A stretch of DNA of 64,000 nt from Jeongeupia wiesaeckerbachi (GTDB taxonomy: Bacteria > Pseudomonadota > Gammaproteobacteria > Burkholderiales > Chitinibacteraceae). The position numbers were made by a program, and so were the translations under genes. Of the stretch, positions 24,959-33,742 are shown in pieces. Each line of letters opens with the position of its first letter. Within the stretch, counting starts at the first letter, position 1. The DNA is taken from NCBI RefSeq assembly GCF_050916355.1, contig NZ_CP136946.1, forward strand, positions 2,170,001 through 2,234,000, written 5' to 3'. Below the pieces are notes generated by a model. It did no database searches and was not told where the DNA came from. It saw only the letters and a list, made by a program, of their open reading frames with translations.

Positions 24959-25372
24959 ATGCTGAATCTGACCGCGGGGCTCGCCGGCCTGTTGTTCGGC
25001 TTGGGGCTGATCGTGTCGGGGATGGCCAATCCGGCCAAGGTACTCGGCTTTCTGGATCTGGCCGGACGCTGGGATCCGTCGCTGGCCGTGGTAATGGCTG
25101 GCGCAATCGGTGTCGGGCTGGCCGGTTTCGGTCTGGCGAAGCGCCGAACGGCCTCGCTGCTTGGTGAGGCGATGCAGTTGCCGGCGTCGACGGTCGTCGA
25201 TGCCAGACTGATCGCCGGCGGCGTGATGTTCGGCATCGGCTGGGGGCTGGCCGGCATCTGCCCGGGTCCGGCCTTGGTGGCGTTCAGCGCCGGTGCGCCG
25301 CAGGCGCTGGTCTTCGTGCTGGCGATGCTGGCCGGGATGGGGTTGCAGCGCCGATTTAGCGGTCGACGCTGA
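24959..25372 (+). CDS. YeeE/YedE family membrane protein, second half (PmpB-like)
   Basis: A 137-residue membrane protein with GLIVSGMANPAKVLGFLDL near the start and GIGWGLAGICPGPAL in the second half, the standard partner motif with a conserved Cys. It begins 1 bp after the preceding stop and closes the repressor operon. The two halves together match one full-length YeeE-type transporter. Confidence 0.9.
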   Translation: MLNLTAGLAGLLFGLGLIVSGMANPAKVLGFLDLAGRWDPSLAVVMAGAIGVGLAGFGLAKRRTASLLGEAMQLPASTVVDARLIAGGVMFGIGWGLAGICPGPALVAFSAGAPQALVFVLAMLAGMGLQRRFSGRR

Positions 25373-25411
25373 CGGTTTCAGCGCGGGCTGCCGATCAGAG
25401 TACTGCCCACG

Positions 25412-25837
25412 TCAGAGCGCCACGTCGCCAAGCCTGTCGGCATTCGGGTCAAGGTAAAAAGCGCCGGGCAGCAGTGCGCCCGCGCTGGTGACCTCGGTGT
25501 CGCCCTTGAGATTGATCAGTACGACCTCCAGCGCCGGCGTGCCGAGTTCGATCATCACCTGACGGCAGGCGCCACACGGCGCGATCGGCCCCTCGGTATC
25601 GCCGACCACGACGATCGTGGCGAAATCCCCCGGGCGACAACCGGCGGCGATGGCGGCGAACAGCGCGGTGCGCTCGGCGCAGTTGCACAGCCCGTACGAG
25701 GCGTTTTCAACGTTGCAGCCGTGGAAGACCCGGCCGTCGTGGGTGAGCAAGGCCGCGCCGACCAGAAAGCGTGAGTACGGCGCATAGGCTTTTTCGCGCG
25801 CAGCCTTGGCTTCGTCGAGCAGTTGATAGCGGTTCAT
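25412..25837 (-). CDS. cdd: Cytidine deaminase
   Basis: Deaminates cytidine and deoxycytidine for pyrimidine salvage. The 141-residue product is the small tetrameric form with zinc motifs HGCNVENASYG, CAERTALF (catalytic Glu) and PCGACRQVM. ATG 25837 has AAGGAG 5 nt upstream, and the frame's extra 13 N-terminal residues are not used. It converges with the YeeE/YedE gene with 39 bp between them. Length and motifs are standard. Confidence 0.96.
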   Translation of the reverse strand: MNRYQLLDEAKAAREKAYAPYSRFLVGAALLTHDGRVFHGCNVENASYGLCNCAERTALFAAIAAGCRPGDFATIVVVGDTEGPIAPCGACRQVMIELGTPALEVVLINLKGDTEVTSAGALLPGAFYLDPNADRLGDVAL

Positions 25838-26178
25838 GGCATCTCCTTCAGTGGCAATGCAGTCGCAGTGCAGCATGAGGCATCGTCCGGCGATCGTCGC
25901 GTCGACGCGGCACAGGGCGGCGGCCTGCGATGCTGCATGGCGATCAGTCAGCTCGTCTGCGTCGAAGCCGCCGGGCTATTTCCACACCGGTTCGAGGCGG
26001 TTGCGGCGAGTGGCAACGCGCGCCGTCATGTCGGGGATGATGCGGTCGACACGGATGTCATTTTCCAGAAAGCAAATTCCTGGGTGAGAAACTGACGCCC
26101 TGATGAAATCAGCATATGCCTGCTGCGAGCGCTGTCCATTAGGGGGACACCGCATGCCGATTGCCGCCGGCCGGAAAC
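25838..26178. other. Gene-free spacer between cdd and rlmD
   Basis: About 340 bp without a supported gene. A + strand frame of 90 codons (25823-26095) crosses the cdd start, has no domain and no good ribosome site, so I do not call it. GC is only slightly below the flanks. It presumably holds the cdd promoter; no clear promoter pair or riboswitch was found. Confidence 0.4.
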
Positions 26179-26206
26179 GACACTGCCCGCCGAAGCGGGC
26201 AGTGTC
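26179..26206. terminator. Hairpin downstream of rlmD
   Basis: A perfect 12-bp stem (GACACTGCCCGC) with a CGAA loop 20 bp beyond the rlmD stop. On the minus strand it is followed only by GTTTCC, so termination may be moderate. Confidence 0.65.
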
Positions 26207-26226
26207 TTGAACGGCGACGCCGATGC

Positions 26227-27759
26227 TTACTGCGCGTCGTCGTCCTGCACCACGCGGTTGGCGAGGTAGTGGGCGCGGCGCGCTTCCTTCTCGATCAACT
26301 TGGCCGCGCGGGCTTCGGCCAGTTCGGCTTCCTTCGCGGCGCGCTTGGCCTTGGCGAGTTCGGCGGCGGCCTTTTGCTCGGCCTTCACCGCATCGCGCAG
26401 CGCGGCTTCGGCGGCTTCCATCGCGGCGACTTCCTCGCGGCTCATCCCCGGGCCGGTCTTTTCGAACCAGGCGATCGATTCGACGTGCGCGGTGTGCGGG
26501 AACATATTGATCACGCCGGCCGCCTTGAGCGTATAGCCCTTGACGTTGACGAGCACGTTGGCGTCGCGCGCCAGCGTCGACGGGCTACACGAGACGTAGA
26601 CGATGCGCTGCGGGCCGTGTTCGGCGCTGATGGCCTTGACCAGATCGATGGCGCCGTCGCGCGGCGGATCGATCAGCATCTTGTCGAAGCGGCCGAGTTT
26701 GTTCAGCCATTCCTCGGTCATCTCGAACAGGTTGGCGACAGTGAAGTCGGTCATGTATTCAAGCCGGTTGTGGCGTGCGCCTTCGAACGCGCGCTCGACC
26801 AACTGCTTGCTGCCTTCCATGCCGAGCACCTTGGCGCCGCGACGGGCGATCGGCAGCGTGAAGTTGCCGAGACCACAGAACATGTCAGCGATCACCTCGC
26901 CCGGCTGCGGGTCGAGCAGATTGATCGCGCGCTCGACCATCACCCGGTTGACCGCGTGGTTGACCTGGGTGAACTCGGTCGGCTTGAACGGCATCTCGAT
27001 GCCGTACTCGGGCAGCGTGTAGCTGAGCGGCGGCGCGTCCTTCGGATACAGCGGGTAGGCGGTGTCCGGGCCCTTCGGTTGCAACCAGATCTGTACATTC
27101 CACGCGTCGGCGTAGGCCTTGAAGTGCACTTCGTCGTCGGCGGTGATGTCGACCATATTGCGGAACACCAGCACGGTGACGTTCTCGCCGACGGCGACTT
27201 CGATCTGCGGCATCTGCGTGACGATCGACAGCTTGGCGACGAGCTCGCGCAGCGCCGGCAACTGCTTGGCGACATGCGGCACCAGCACGTGGCATTCGGT
27301 CATGTCGGCGATGTAGCGCGAACGCTTTTCGTGGAAACCGACCAGCACGCCGCCTTTCTTGGCGACGTGGCGTACCGACAACCGGGCGCGATGGCGGTAG
27401 CCCCACGGTGTACCGTAGATCGCCGGCAGGCTGGTTTCCGATTCGACATGGCCGATGCGCTCGAGATTGTCTTCGAGAATGCGCTGCTTGGCCGCGACCT
27501 GGGCACCGAACTCCATGTGCTGGATCGAACAGCCGCCGCAGACGCCGAAGTGCGGGCACTTCGGGTTGGTGCGCATGAAGCTGTCGTTGTGGATATCGAG
27601 CGCCTGGGCGTTCTCGAAGTTCGGCTTCTTGCGGTAGCTCTGGTAGCTGACCGTTTCGAACGGCAGGGCGCCGTCGATGAAGATGGTTTTGCCATCGACG
27701 TGGGCCACGCCGTGACCTTCGTGGTCGAGTGATTCGATGCGAGCGATAGGATGCGACAT
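26227..27759 (-). CDS. rlmD: 23S rRNA (uracil-1939-C5)-methyltransferase
   Basis: Methylates U1939 of 23S rRNA using S-adenosylmethionine. From ATG 27759 it has an N-terminal TRAM domain (about 1-60), four iron-sulfur Cys including CPHFGVCGGC, the methyltransferase core with DMFCGLGNFTLPIA, and the nucleophile in IVYVSCSPSTLARD. After the normal end of the fold there is an unusual tail of about 65 residues, rich in Ala, Lys and Glu and probably a long helix (AAEAALRDAVKAEQKAAAEL). Family members usually stop near 440 residues, so the tail is an extension of unknown use. The extra N-terminal frame to 27801 is not used. Confidence 0.93.
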   Translation of the reverse strand: MSHPIARIESLDHEGHGVAHVDGKTIFIDGALPFETVSYQSYRKKPNFENAQALDIHNDSFMRTNPKCPHFGVCGGCSIQHMEFGAQVAAKQRILEDNLERIGHVESETSLPAIYGTPWGYRHRARLSVRHVAKKGGVLVGFHEKRSRYIADMTECHVLVPHVAKQLPALRELVAKLSIVTQMPQIEVAVGENVTVLVFRNMVDITADDEVHFKAYADAWNVQIWLQPKGPDTAYPLYPKDAPPLSYTLPEYGIEMPFKPTEFTQVNHAVNRVMVERAINLLDPQPGEVIADMFCGLGNFTLPIARRGAKVLGMEGSKQLVERAFEGARHNRLEYMTDFTVANLFEMTEEWLNKLGRFDKMLIDPPRDGAIDLVKAISAEHGPQRIVYVSCSPSTLARDANVLVNVKGYTLKAAGVINMFPHTAHVESIAWFEKTGPGMSREEVAAMEAAEAALRDAVKAEQKAAAELAKAKRAAKEAELAEARAAKLIEKEARRAHYLANRVVQDDDAQ

Positions 27760-27873
27760 GTTGCGTAAATGGCAGGAAAACCGACGATTATACGCGGGCA
27801 AGCATGATCGGCGCGGCCGTCTGGCGCGGCTTGTTTATGATGATCCGGCGATAACTTGGTGCGTATGTAAGCT

Positions 27874-30477
27874 ATGAGCCGAAAATCCCATTTCCAGTTT
27901 GATGCACTTGTTCAGGCAGACAGCTGGGAGCTGTTTTCGCTTGCCGTCGTCGACGCCACGCTGAGCGCGTTCGATGCCTCGCGCGTCTTCCTGATCCTGC
28001 CCGAAGTCGGTGAGCCGCGCGTCCACGCGCAGGCGGTCGCCGGCCAGCGCGCGCTGTCGTTTGCCGAGCCGCAACTGCCCGAAAGTTTCTTCGGCCTGCC
28101 GGTCGACGAACTGGTGTGGCAACTGAACAAACCGGAAACGTCGATCCGCACGATCGACTATCAGGCGGCGGAAATCTGGGACGATGCAAGCAGCGATGGC
28201 CTGCACCGCTACCGCCTGCTGCTGCCGCTGGTGTCGCAAGGACGGCTTGCCGGGCTGTTGCACGTCGAATTCACCTCGCTGGCGATGACCGAGGGACTGG
28301 TCGGCTCGGTGTCGTTCCGGCGCGAATGCGAGGCGCTGGCGGCCTTGGTCGCCGAGCGCTGGGCCACCGTGCTCGACGGCCAGAGCCGATCGCTCGACGA
28401 GATGACCGGCAAGCTGCAGGCCAGCCTCGCCCGGGCCGAGGATTACCGCGGCCTGCTGCAGCGGCTGCATCAGGTGACCTTGCAGCTGGCCGAAGCGCCG
28501 GATCTCGACGCGCTGTACTGTCGCGCGGTGACGCTGGGGCTGGCCGAACTCGACATCGACCGGATGGCGATTTTCGAGGCCGACGACGAACGCAACGAAA
28601 TGCGCGGCACCTATGGCACCAACAACAACGGCGAGGTCATCGACGAGCGCTGGTTCCTCAGCACCTTGCCGCAGCACATGATGCTCGACGAGAGCCGTCG
28701 CCGCCCCGGTGAGGTGGTCGTCAACGAGGATGCGGCGCTGTACTACGACAAGGTCGTCGTCGGCCGCGGCTGGAACGCGATGATCGGCCTGTGGATCGAC
28801 GACAGGATGATCGGCTGGATCGCCGCCGACAACTTCCTGCGCCGCCGGCCACTACAGCCTTACCAGCGCGAAGTGCTGAAGCTGTTCGCGTCTATCGTCT
28901 CGCAGTTCATCGGCAACAAGCGGGTCGAGGCCGAGATGCGTGCGCTGAATACGCGGTTGTCGCAACAGACGCAGGAACTGGCGAGCGCGCGCGACGAGGC
29001 CGAGGCGGCCAGCCACGCCAAGAGCGCTTTTCTGGCGACGATCAGCCACGAAATCCGCACGCCGTTGAACGGCATGCTGGGCTTTCTGCAACTGCTCGGC
29101 GATACGCCGCTGACGCTCGACCAGCGCGATTTCGTCGATACCATCGCGCAGTCCGGCGACACCTTGATGTCGCTGATCAACGACCTGCTCGATTACTCGA
29201 AAATCGAGTCGGGCAAGTTCACGCTCGAATCCAGACCGTTCGACCTGCGCGCCGTCACCGCCGAGGTCTGTACGATGCTCGCGGCGCGCGCGGCCGAAAA
29301 AAGGCTCGACCTCCTGCTCGACGTCAAGCAGGTCGCCGATCCCGGCTATCTTGGCGACGCGGTCCGCTTCAAGCAGGTGCTGGTCAATCTGGTCGGCAAT
29401 GCGATCAAGTTCACCGACCGCGGTCAGATCGGCGTGCAGCTGTCGACCGACGAGGACGGCGGCTTGCGGGTGGTTGTCACCGATACCGGCCAGGGGATCG
29501 CCAGCGACAAGCAGTCGTCGTTGTTCCAGCGCTTTTTCCAGGCCGAGTCGGGGTCGACGCGGCGGCATGGCGGTACCGGGCTGGGGCTGGCGATCAGCAA
29601 GCTGCTGGTCGAGCTGATGGGCGGACGGATCGGCGTGCACACGGTGCCCGGTGCCGGCTCGTCGTTCTGGTTCACCTTGCCTGCCCATGTCTCGGCCCAT
29701 GCCAGCGGCTGGGGCGCCAACTGGCTGCCGCTCGGCGCCGATACCGCCTTTCTGGCCGGCCGGCGCTTTGCCTGGCTCGGGCCCAGCGTCTATCGCAGCA
29801 ATGTCGAGGCGTTCCTGTGCGACTGCGGCGTCGAATGGGTCGACCCGCATTCGGCACAACTGGTCATCGCCGACGAGGCCTATGCAACGGATATCCCGGC
29901 CGACAAGCATCGACTGTTGCTGTGCTGGAGCGCCGGCGTCGTCGCCCGGCCCGGCGAGCGCAGGCTGAAGAAGCCGGTGATCGGCTATGCGGTGCTGATT
30001 CGCCAGCTCTATGCGCTGCTGGTGCATCCGCTGACGTTCGAGGCGCGGCCGCTGAGCCTGCAGCCTGAGCCGATGCCGCTGCGCCGCATCCTGCTGGCCG
30101 AGGACAGCCCGGTGAACCAGCGGGTGATCGAAGTATTCCTGAACCGGCTCGGCCACGAGGTGGCGATTGCCGCCAACGGGGCCGAGGCGCTCAAGCTCGC
30201 GGCGAGCCAGCCGTTTGATCTGGTGCTGATGGACTGGCAGATGCCGGTGATGGATGGCATCGAGGCCACCCGGCGTTTGCGCGCCGATCCGGCCAGCCGT
30301 GATTGGCCGATCGTGGCGCTGACCGCCAATGCCAACCAGGATAGCGAGCAGATGTGTCGTGACGCCGGCATGAACGCCTTCCTGCCCAAGCCGGTCGATC
30401 TGGCGCGGCTGCAATCGTTGCTGCGCGAGCTGCTGGGCAAGACCGAACCGGACGCTTGGCACGCCTTGCCCAGTTGA
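27874..30477 (+). CDS. Hybrid sensor histidine kinase with GAF domains and receiver
   Basis: An 867-residue cytoplasmic two-component protein. Order: two GAF-like sensor regions (about 1-165 and 195-350), a short coiled coil, HisKA with SHEIRTPLNG (His392), HATPase with NLVGNAIKFTDRG, DTGQGIAS and GTGLGLAIS, a degenerate receiver-like segment (about 620-720), and a C-terminal receiver with LAEDSPVNQ and Asp787 in LVLMDWQMPVMDG. No membrane segment is seen, so it senses an internal signal. It stands alone; no partner regulator or histidine phosphotransfer protein lies next to it. The start has only a weak ribosome site. Confidence 0.93.
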   Translation: MSRKSHFQFDALVQADSWELFSLAVVDATLSAFDASRVFLILPEVGEPRVHAQAVAGQRALSFAEPQLPESFFGLPVDELVWQLNKPETSIRTIDYQAAEIWDDASSDGLHRYRLLLPLVSQGRLAGLLHVEFTSLAMTEGLVGSVSFRRECEALAALVAERWATVLDGQSRSLDEMTGKLQASLARAEDYRGLLQRLHQVTLQLAEAPDLDALYCRAVTLGLAELDIDRMAIFEADDERNEMRGTYGTNNNGEVIDERWFLSTLPQHMMLDESRRRPGEVVVNEDAALYYDKVVVGRGWNAMIGLWIDDRMIGWIAADNFLRRRPLQPYQREVLKLFASIVSQFIGNKRVEAEMRALNTRLSQQTQELASARDEAEAASHAKSAFLATISHEIRTPLNGMLGFLQLLGDTPLTLDQRDFVDTIAQSGDTLMSLINDLLDYSKIESGKFTLESRPFDLRAVTAEVCTMLAARAAEKRLDLLLDVKQVADPGYLGDAVRFKQVLVNLVGNAIKFTDRGQIGVQLSTDEDGGLRVVVTDTGQGIASDKQSSLFQRFFQAESGSTRRHGGTGLGLAISKLLVELMGGRIGVHTVPGAGSSFWFTLPAHVSAHASGWGANWLPLGADTAFLAGRRFAWLGPSVYRSNVEAFLCDCGVEWVDPHSAQLVIADEAYATDIPADKHRLLLCWSAGVVARPGERRLKKPVIGYAVLIRQLYALLVHPLTFEARPLSLQPEPMPLRRILLAEDSPVNQRVIEVFLNRLGHEVAIAANGAEALKLAASQPFDLVLMDWQMPVMDGIEATRRLRADPASRDWPIVALTANANQDSEQMCRDAGMNAFLPKPVDLARLQSLLRELLGKTEPDAWHALPS

Positions 30478-30548
30478 ATCCGGCGCGGTGATTGGGGCGG
30501 TCAGCGGGCGCATACTACCGGCACCGTTCCGCACTCAGGAGTCCCGCA

Positions 30549-31451
30549 ATGACCTTGCAGCAAAAACTCGGTTTCGATGCCGATGCGCGTCTGTTGATTC
30601 TGCATGCCGACGATATCGGCATGTGTCAGGCCACGGTGTCGGCGTGGACCAGTCTGGTCGAATTCGGCCTGATGACTTCGGCGTCGGCGATGCCGGCCTG
30701 TAGCTGGTTTCCGTCTACGGCACTGGCGGCCAAGGCGCTCGGCGATCGCGCCGACCTGGGCGTGCATCAGACGCTGAACTGCGAATGGGAACACTATCGC
30801 TGGGCGCCGATCACCCGCGCGGCCCCCGAGGCCGGCCTGACCGATGCCGATGGTTACTTCCACCCGCGCGCGATACCGACACATGCGAACGCCAAGCCCG
30901 AAGCGGTACGCGCCGAACTGACGGCGCAGATTGAAAGGGCGCTCGGCGCCGGCGTCGATCTGACCCACCTTGATTCGCACATGCTGACGATGTTCAGTCC
31001 GGCGTTGCTGCCGATCTATCTCGATCTGGCGCACCAGTATCGCTTGCCACCGCTGATTCCACGCTGGAGTGCCGCCGAGATCGCCGAGTGGTGCGTACTC
31101 GATCAGGCGACGGCGCAGACGATGTATGACCAGATTGCCGCACGTGAGGCGGCTGGCGAAACGGTGCTGATCGACCGTTTCGAAGCGCTGCCGTTCAACG
31201 AGGCATTCGAGCTGGCCGAGCGCCGCGCGTGGGCGCTCAAGTGGCTCGATACGCTCGGCGCCGGCGTCCATTGCCTGGTTGGCCATCCGGCCGACGATAC
31301 GCCGGAGCTGCATGCGATCGCTGCCGACTGGCGTATGCGCACCGGTGACCGGGCGCTGTTCGCCGATCCGCTGTTCCGCGACGCCATCGCTGAGCGGGGC
31401 TTCAAACTGATCGGCCTGCGCGAGATTCGCGACGTGGTGTATCCGCGCTGA
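30549..31451 (+). CDS. ChbG/HpnK (YdjC) family deacetylase
   Basis: A 300-residue carbohydrate deacetylase-like protein. It has LLILHADDIGMCQATVSA (metal-binding Asp pair), DLGVHQTLN, THLDSHMLTMF (metal-binding His) and a C-terminal LVGHPADDTPEL. Family members remove one N-acetyl group from chitooligosaccharides (ChbG) or act on hopanoid or other glycans (HpnK, YdjC). AGGAG at 30537-30541 supports ATG 30549. The many chitin genes in this window favour a chitooligosaccharide substrate, though the gene is not clustered with them. Confidence 0.88.
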   Translation: MTLQQKLGFDADARLLILHADDIGMCQATVSAWTSLVEFGLMTSASAMPACSWFPSTALAAKALGDRADLGVHQTLNCEWEHYRWAPITRAAPEAGLTDADGYFHPRAIPTHANAKPEAVRAELTAQIERALGAGVDLTHLDSHMLTMFSPALLPIYLDLAHQYRLPPLIPRWSAAEIAEWCVLDQATAQTMYDQIAAREAAGETVLIDRFEALPFNEAFELAERRAWALKWLDTLGAGVHCLVGHPADDTPELHAIAADWRMRTGDRALFADPLFRDAIAERGFKLIGLREIRDVVYPR

Positions 31452-31504
31452 TGGTCGAGGCGCAGCCGGCTTGCTGATGCGCGAGCCGGCCTGCGCAACG
31501 GTGT

Positions 31505-31762
31505 TTACTTCTTTTCCAGATTCTTGGTCATGACCTTGCCATTGATGAACTGAATGGCAATTGTCGTATCGCTGCCTTGCCAGGTCGCGCTTTCGCCGCT
31601 GATGCCGAACACGCTGCCGCCATCGGTACTCTTGGGTTCGCCAAGCAGCTTCACGACTTCGTCGCGTTGCATGCCGGTGGTGATTTTCTGGTAGTTCTCG
31701 CTGTTGACCTTGGAGCAGGCGGTCAGGGCGAGGGCGAGCAACAGGGCGGTGATCAGGCGCAT
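31505..31762 (-). CDS. DUF3862-type small lipoprotein (SmpA/OmlA-like fold)
   Basis: An 85-residue lipoprotein with lipobox ALTAC (Cys16) and the BamE/SmpA-like pattern YQKITTGMQRDEVVKLLGEP followed by a beta-rich end (ATWQGSDTTIAIQFINGKV). Such proteins bind or stabilise envelope components. It is a single gene converging with the deacetylase; an inverted repeat (31461-31472 / 31485-31497) without T-run separates them. Confidence 0.85.
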   Translation of the reverse strand: MRLITALLLALALTACSKVNSENYQKITTGMQRDEVVKLLGEPKSTDGGSVFGISGESATWQGSDTTIAIQFINGKVMTKNLEKK

Positions 31763-31916
31763 CGGGGTATCCGGTTGGGGCTGGGCAGCGCGCTACCTTA
31801 GCAGATTGGCGCGTTTCCGGTTGTGGGCCGAATCACCCACCATACGGGTAAGCGATCATAAAAATCCCCGTCAGCTTGCTGCTAGCATGAAAGCTCCGTT
31901 TTCCTTCGGGGGCAGC

Positions 31917-33650
31917 ATGAAGCACAGGGTATGGCTCGGCAGTATTCTGATGATGGCGGCATTCGCCGCGCTGGCGAAGCAGCCGGTGGCCACCGGGCAT
32001 GGCGGCGCGGTGGCGACGATTTCCGAGCCGGCGAGCAAGGCGGCGATGGAAATCCTCAATGCCGGCGGCAATGCCGTCGATGCCGCGGTTGCCGCGGCGG
32101 CGGCACTGGGCGTTACCGACCCGTTCAGCTGTGGTGTCGGCGGTGGCGGCTTCATGATGATCTATTCGGCCAAGGACAAGCGGGTGATCACCATCGATCA
32201 TCGCGAGAGCGCGCCGCGCTCGTTCAGTCCGACGGTGTTTCAGAAAGACGGCAAGGCGCTCGAGTGGGCCGACGTCGTGCCGAACGGCATCGCCGTCGGC
32301 GTGCCCGGTACCGTGCGCGGCTGGGACGAAGCCTTGAACCGTTACGGCACGATGGGCTTTGCCCAAGTGCTCAAGCCGGCCATCCGCATCGCCGAACAGG
32401 GTTTCAAGGTCGAGCCGAACTTCAACCGCATCAGCGCGCTGAACGAGGCCAAGTTCGCCCGATTCAGTTCGACCAGCAAGCTGTACCTGAAGGACGGCAA
32501 GGCGCTGCCGGTCGGCACGGCATTCCGCAATCCGGACATGGCGAAAACCTACCGCGCGATCGCCAAGGGCGGCGTCAACGCTTTCTATGAAGGCCCGATC
32601 GCCCAGGCGGTCGTCGACGCGGTCAACCTGCCGCCGGCCAGCAACGGCACCAAGGTGATCGCCGGCGCGATGACGCTGGCCGATCTCAAGGACTACGAAG
32701 CGCGCTTCCGTCAGCCCATCGTGTCGACCTACCGCGGCTACGAGGTCTACGGCATGCCGCCGCCGTCGTCGGGCGGCATTGCGATCGCCGAGGCGCTGAA
32801 CATTCTCGAAACCTTCGACTTCTCGCGCATGACGCGCGCGCAGGCGCAGCACCTGTACCTCGAAGCCAGCCGGCTGGCGTTTGCCGACCGCAATGCCTAT
32901 GTGGCCGACGGCGAGTATGTCGATGTGCCGGTGACCGGGCTGATCTCGAAGGATTTCGCCCGCGAGCGCGCCAAGTTGATCGACCCGAAGGCGGACCACG
33001 GCAAGGCGACTCAGGGAGATCCGTTTGCCTTCCAACAAGATCCGTCGATACCGCAATGGCCGGCACCGAAACGCGCGCCCGAGCCGGCGCACACCACACA
33101 CCTGACCGTCAGCGACAAGGACGGCAATGTCGTTGCCTATACGTTCACGATCGAGGACTGGGGCGGTAGCGGCATCGTCGTGCCGGGTTACGGTTTCCTG
33201 CTCAACAACGAGATGACCGATTTCGATTTCAGCGGCCCGCATCCCAATGTACCCGAAGCGGGCAAGCGGCCGCGTTCGAGCATGAGCCCGACCATCGTGT
33301 TCAAGGAGGGCAAGCCGGCGTTCGCGCTCGGCTCGCCGGGCGGCTCGACCATCATCACCACGGTGCTGCAGACGGTCTTCAACCACGTCGATCTCGGCAT
33401 GCCGCTGGCCGATGCACTGGCCGCGCCGCGCATGTCGCAGCGCAACCGCGACAAGGTACAGGTCGAGTCGCTGCTGAACTTCATCGGTAGCGACGAAGCC
33501 CGTGCGCTTGAGGCCTATGGCCATGTCTGGGAGAGCAGCGACCAGATCGGCGCGGCGAATGCGCTCGGCTTCAACGACGACGGCAGCGTGACCGCAGTCA
33601 GCGAACCCAAGCGTCATGGCGGCGGTAGCGCCATTGTCCAGCGCAAATAA
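31917..33650 (+). CDS. ggt: Gamma-glutamyltranspeptidase
   Basis: A periplasmic or secreted enzyme that cleaves gamma-glutamyl bonds of glutathione. The 577-residue proenzyme (from ATG 31917, with a signal peptide ending about AALA) should cut itself before Thr393 in AHTTHLTV, matching Thr391 of the E. coli enzyme. Other family marks are GGNAVDAAVAAAAALGVTDPFSCGVGGGGF, PPPSSGGIAIAEALNIL and GSPGGSTIITT. An in-frame ATG 30 bp earlier (31887) would move the signal sequence inward, so I prefer the later start. It is probably a single gene. Confidence 0.95.
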   Translation: MKHRVWLGSILMMAAFAALAKQPVATGHGGAVATISEPASKAAMEILNAGGNAVDAAVAAAAALGVTDPFSCGVGGGGFMMIYSAKDKRVITIDHRESAPRSFSPTVFQKDGKALEWADVVPNGIAVGVPGTVRGWDEALNRYGTMGFAQVLKPAIRIAEQGFKVEPNFNRISALNEAKFARFSSTSKLYLKDGKALPVGTAFRNPDMAKTYRAIAKGGVNAFYEGPIAQAVVDAVNLPPASNGTKVIAGAMTLADLKDYEARFRQPIVSTYRGYEVYGMPPPSSGGIAIAEALNILETFDFSRMTRAQAQHLYLEASRLAFADRNAYVADGEYVDVPVTGLISKDFARERAKLIDPKADHGKATQGDPFAFQQDPSIPQWPAPKRAPEPAHTTHLTVSDKDGNVVAYTFTIEDWGGSGIVVPGYGFLLNNEMTDFDFSGPHPNVPEAGKRPRSSMSPTIVFKEGKPAFALGSPGGSTIITTVLQTVFNHVDLGMPLADALAAPRMSQRNRDKVQVESLLNFIGSDEARALEAYGHVWESSDQIGAANALGFNDDGSVTAVSEPKRHGGGSAIVQRK

Positions 33651-33742
33651 ACAACTGCGTTTGCTTATTTAGTTCTTACTGATTTGTGGTGCTTTTACTT
33701 ACTGTGATAGGTTTGCGGCCGTTATCGATCTGGAATCGCGGC

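Noticed and set aside
25823..26095. A 90-codon + strand ORF after cdd
   Set aside because: It crosses the cdd start region, has no ribosome site and shows no domain or signal peptide.
31461..31497. Hairpin between the deacetylase and the small lipoprotein as a terminator
   Set aside because: The stem has a bulge and there is no T-run on either strand.
33686..33742. Longer start for the desaturase-family protein
   Set aside because: The added residues run through an AT-rich promoter-like stretch and lack a ribosome site.
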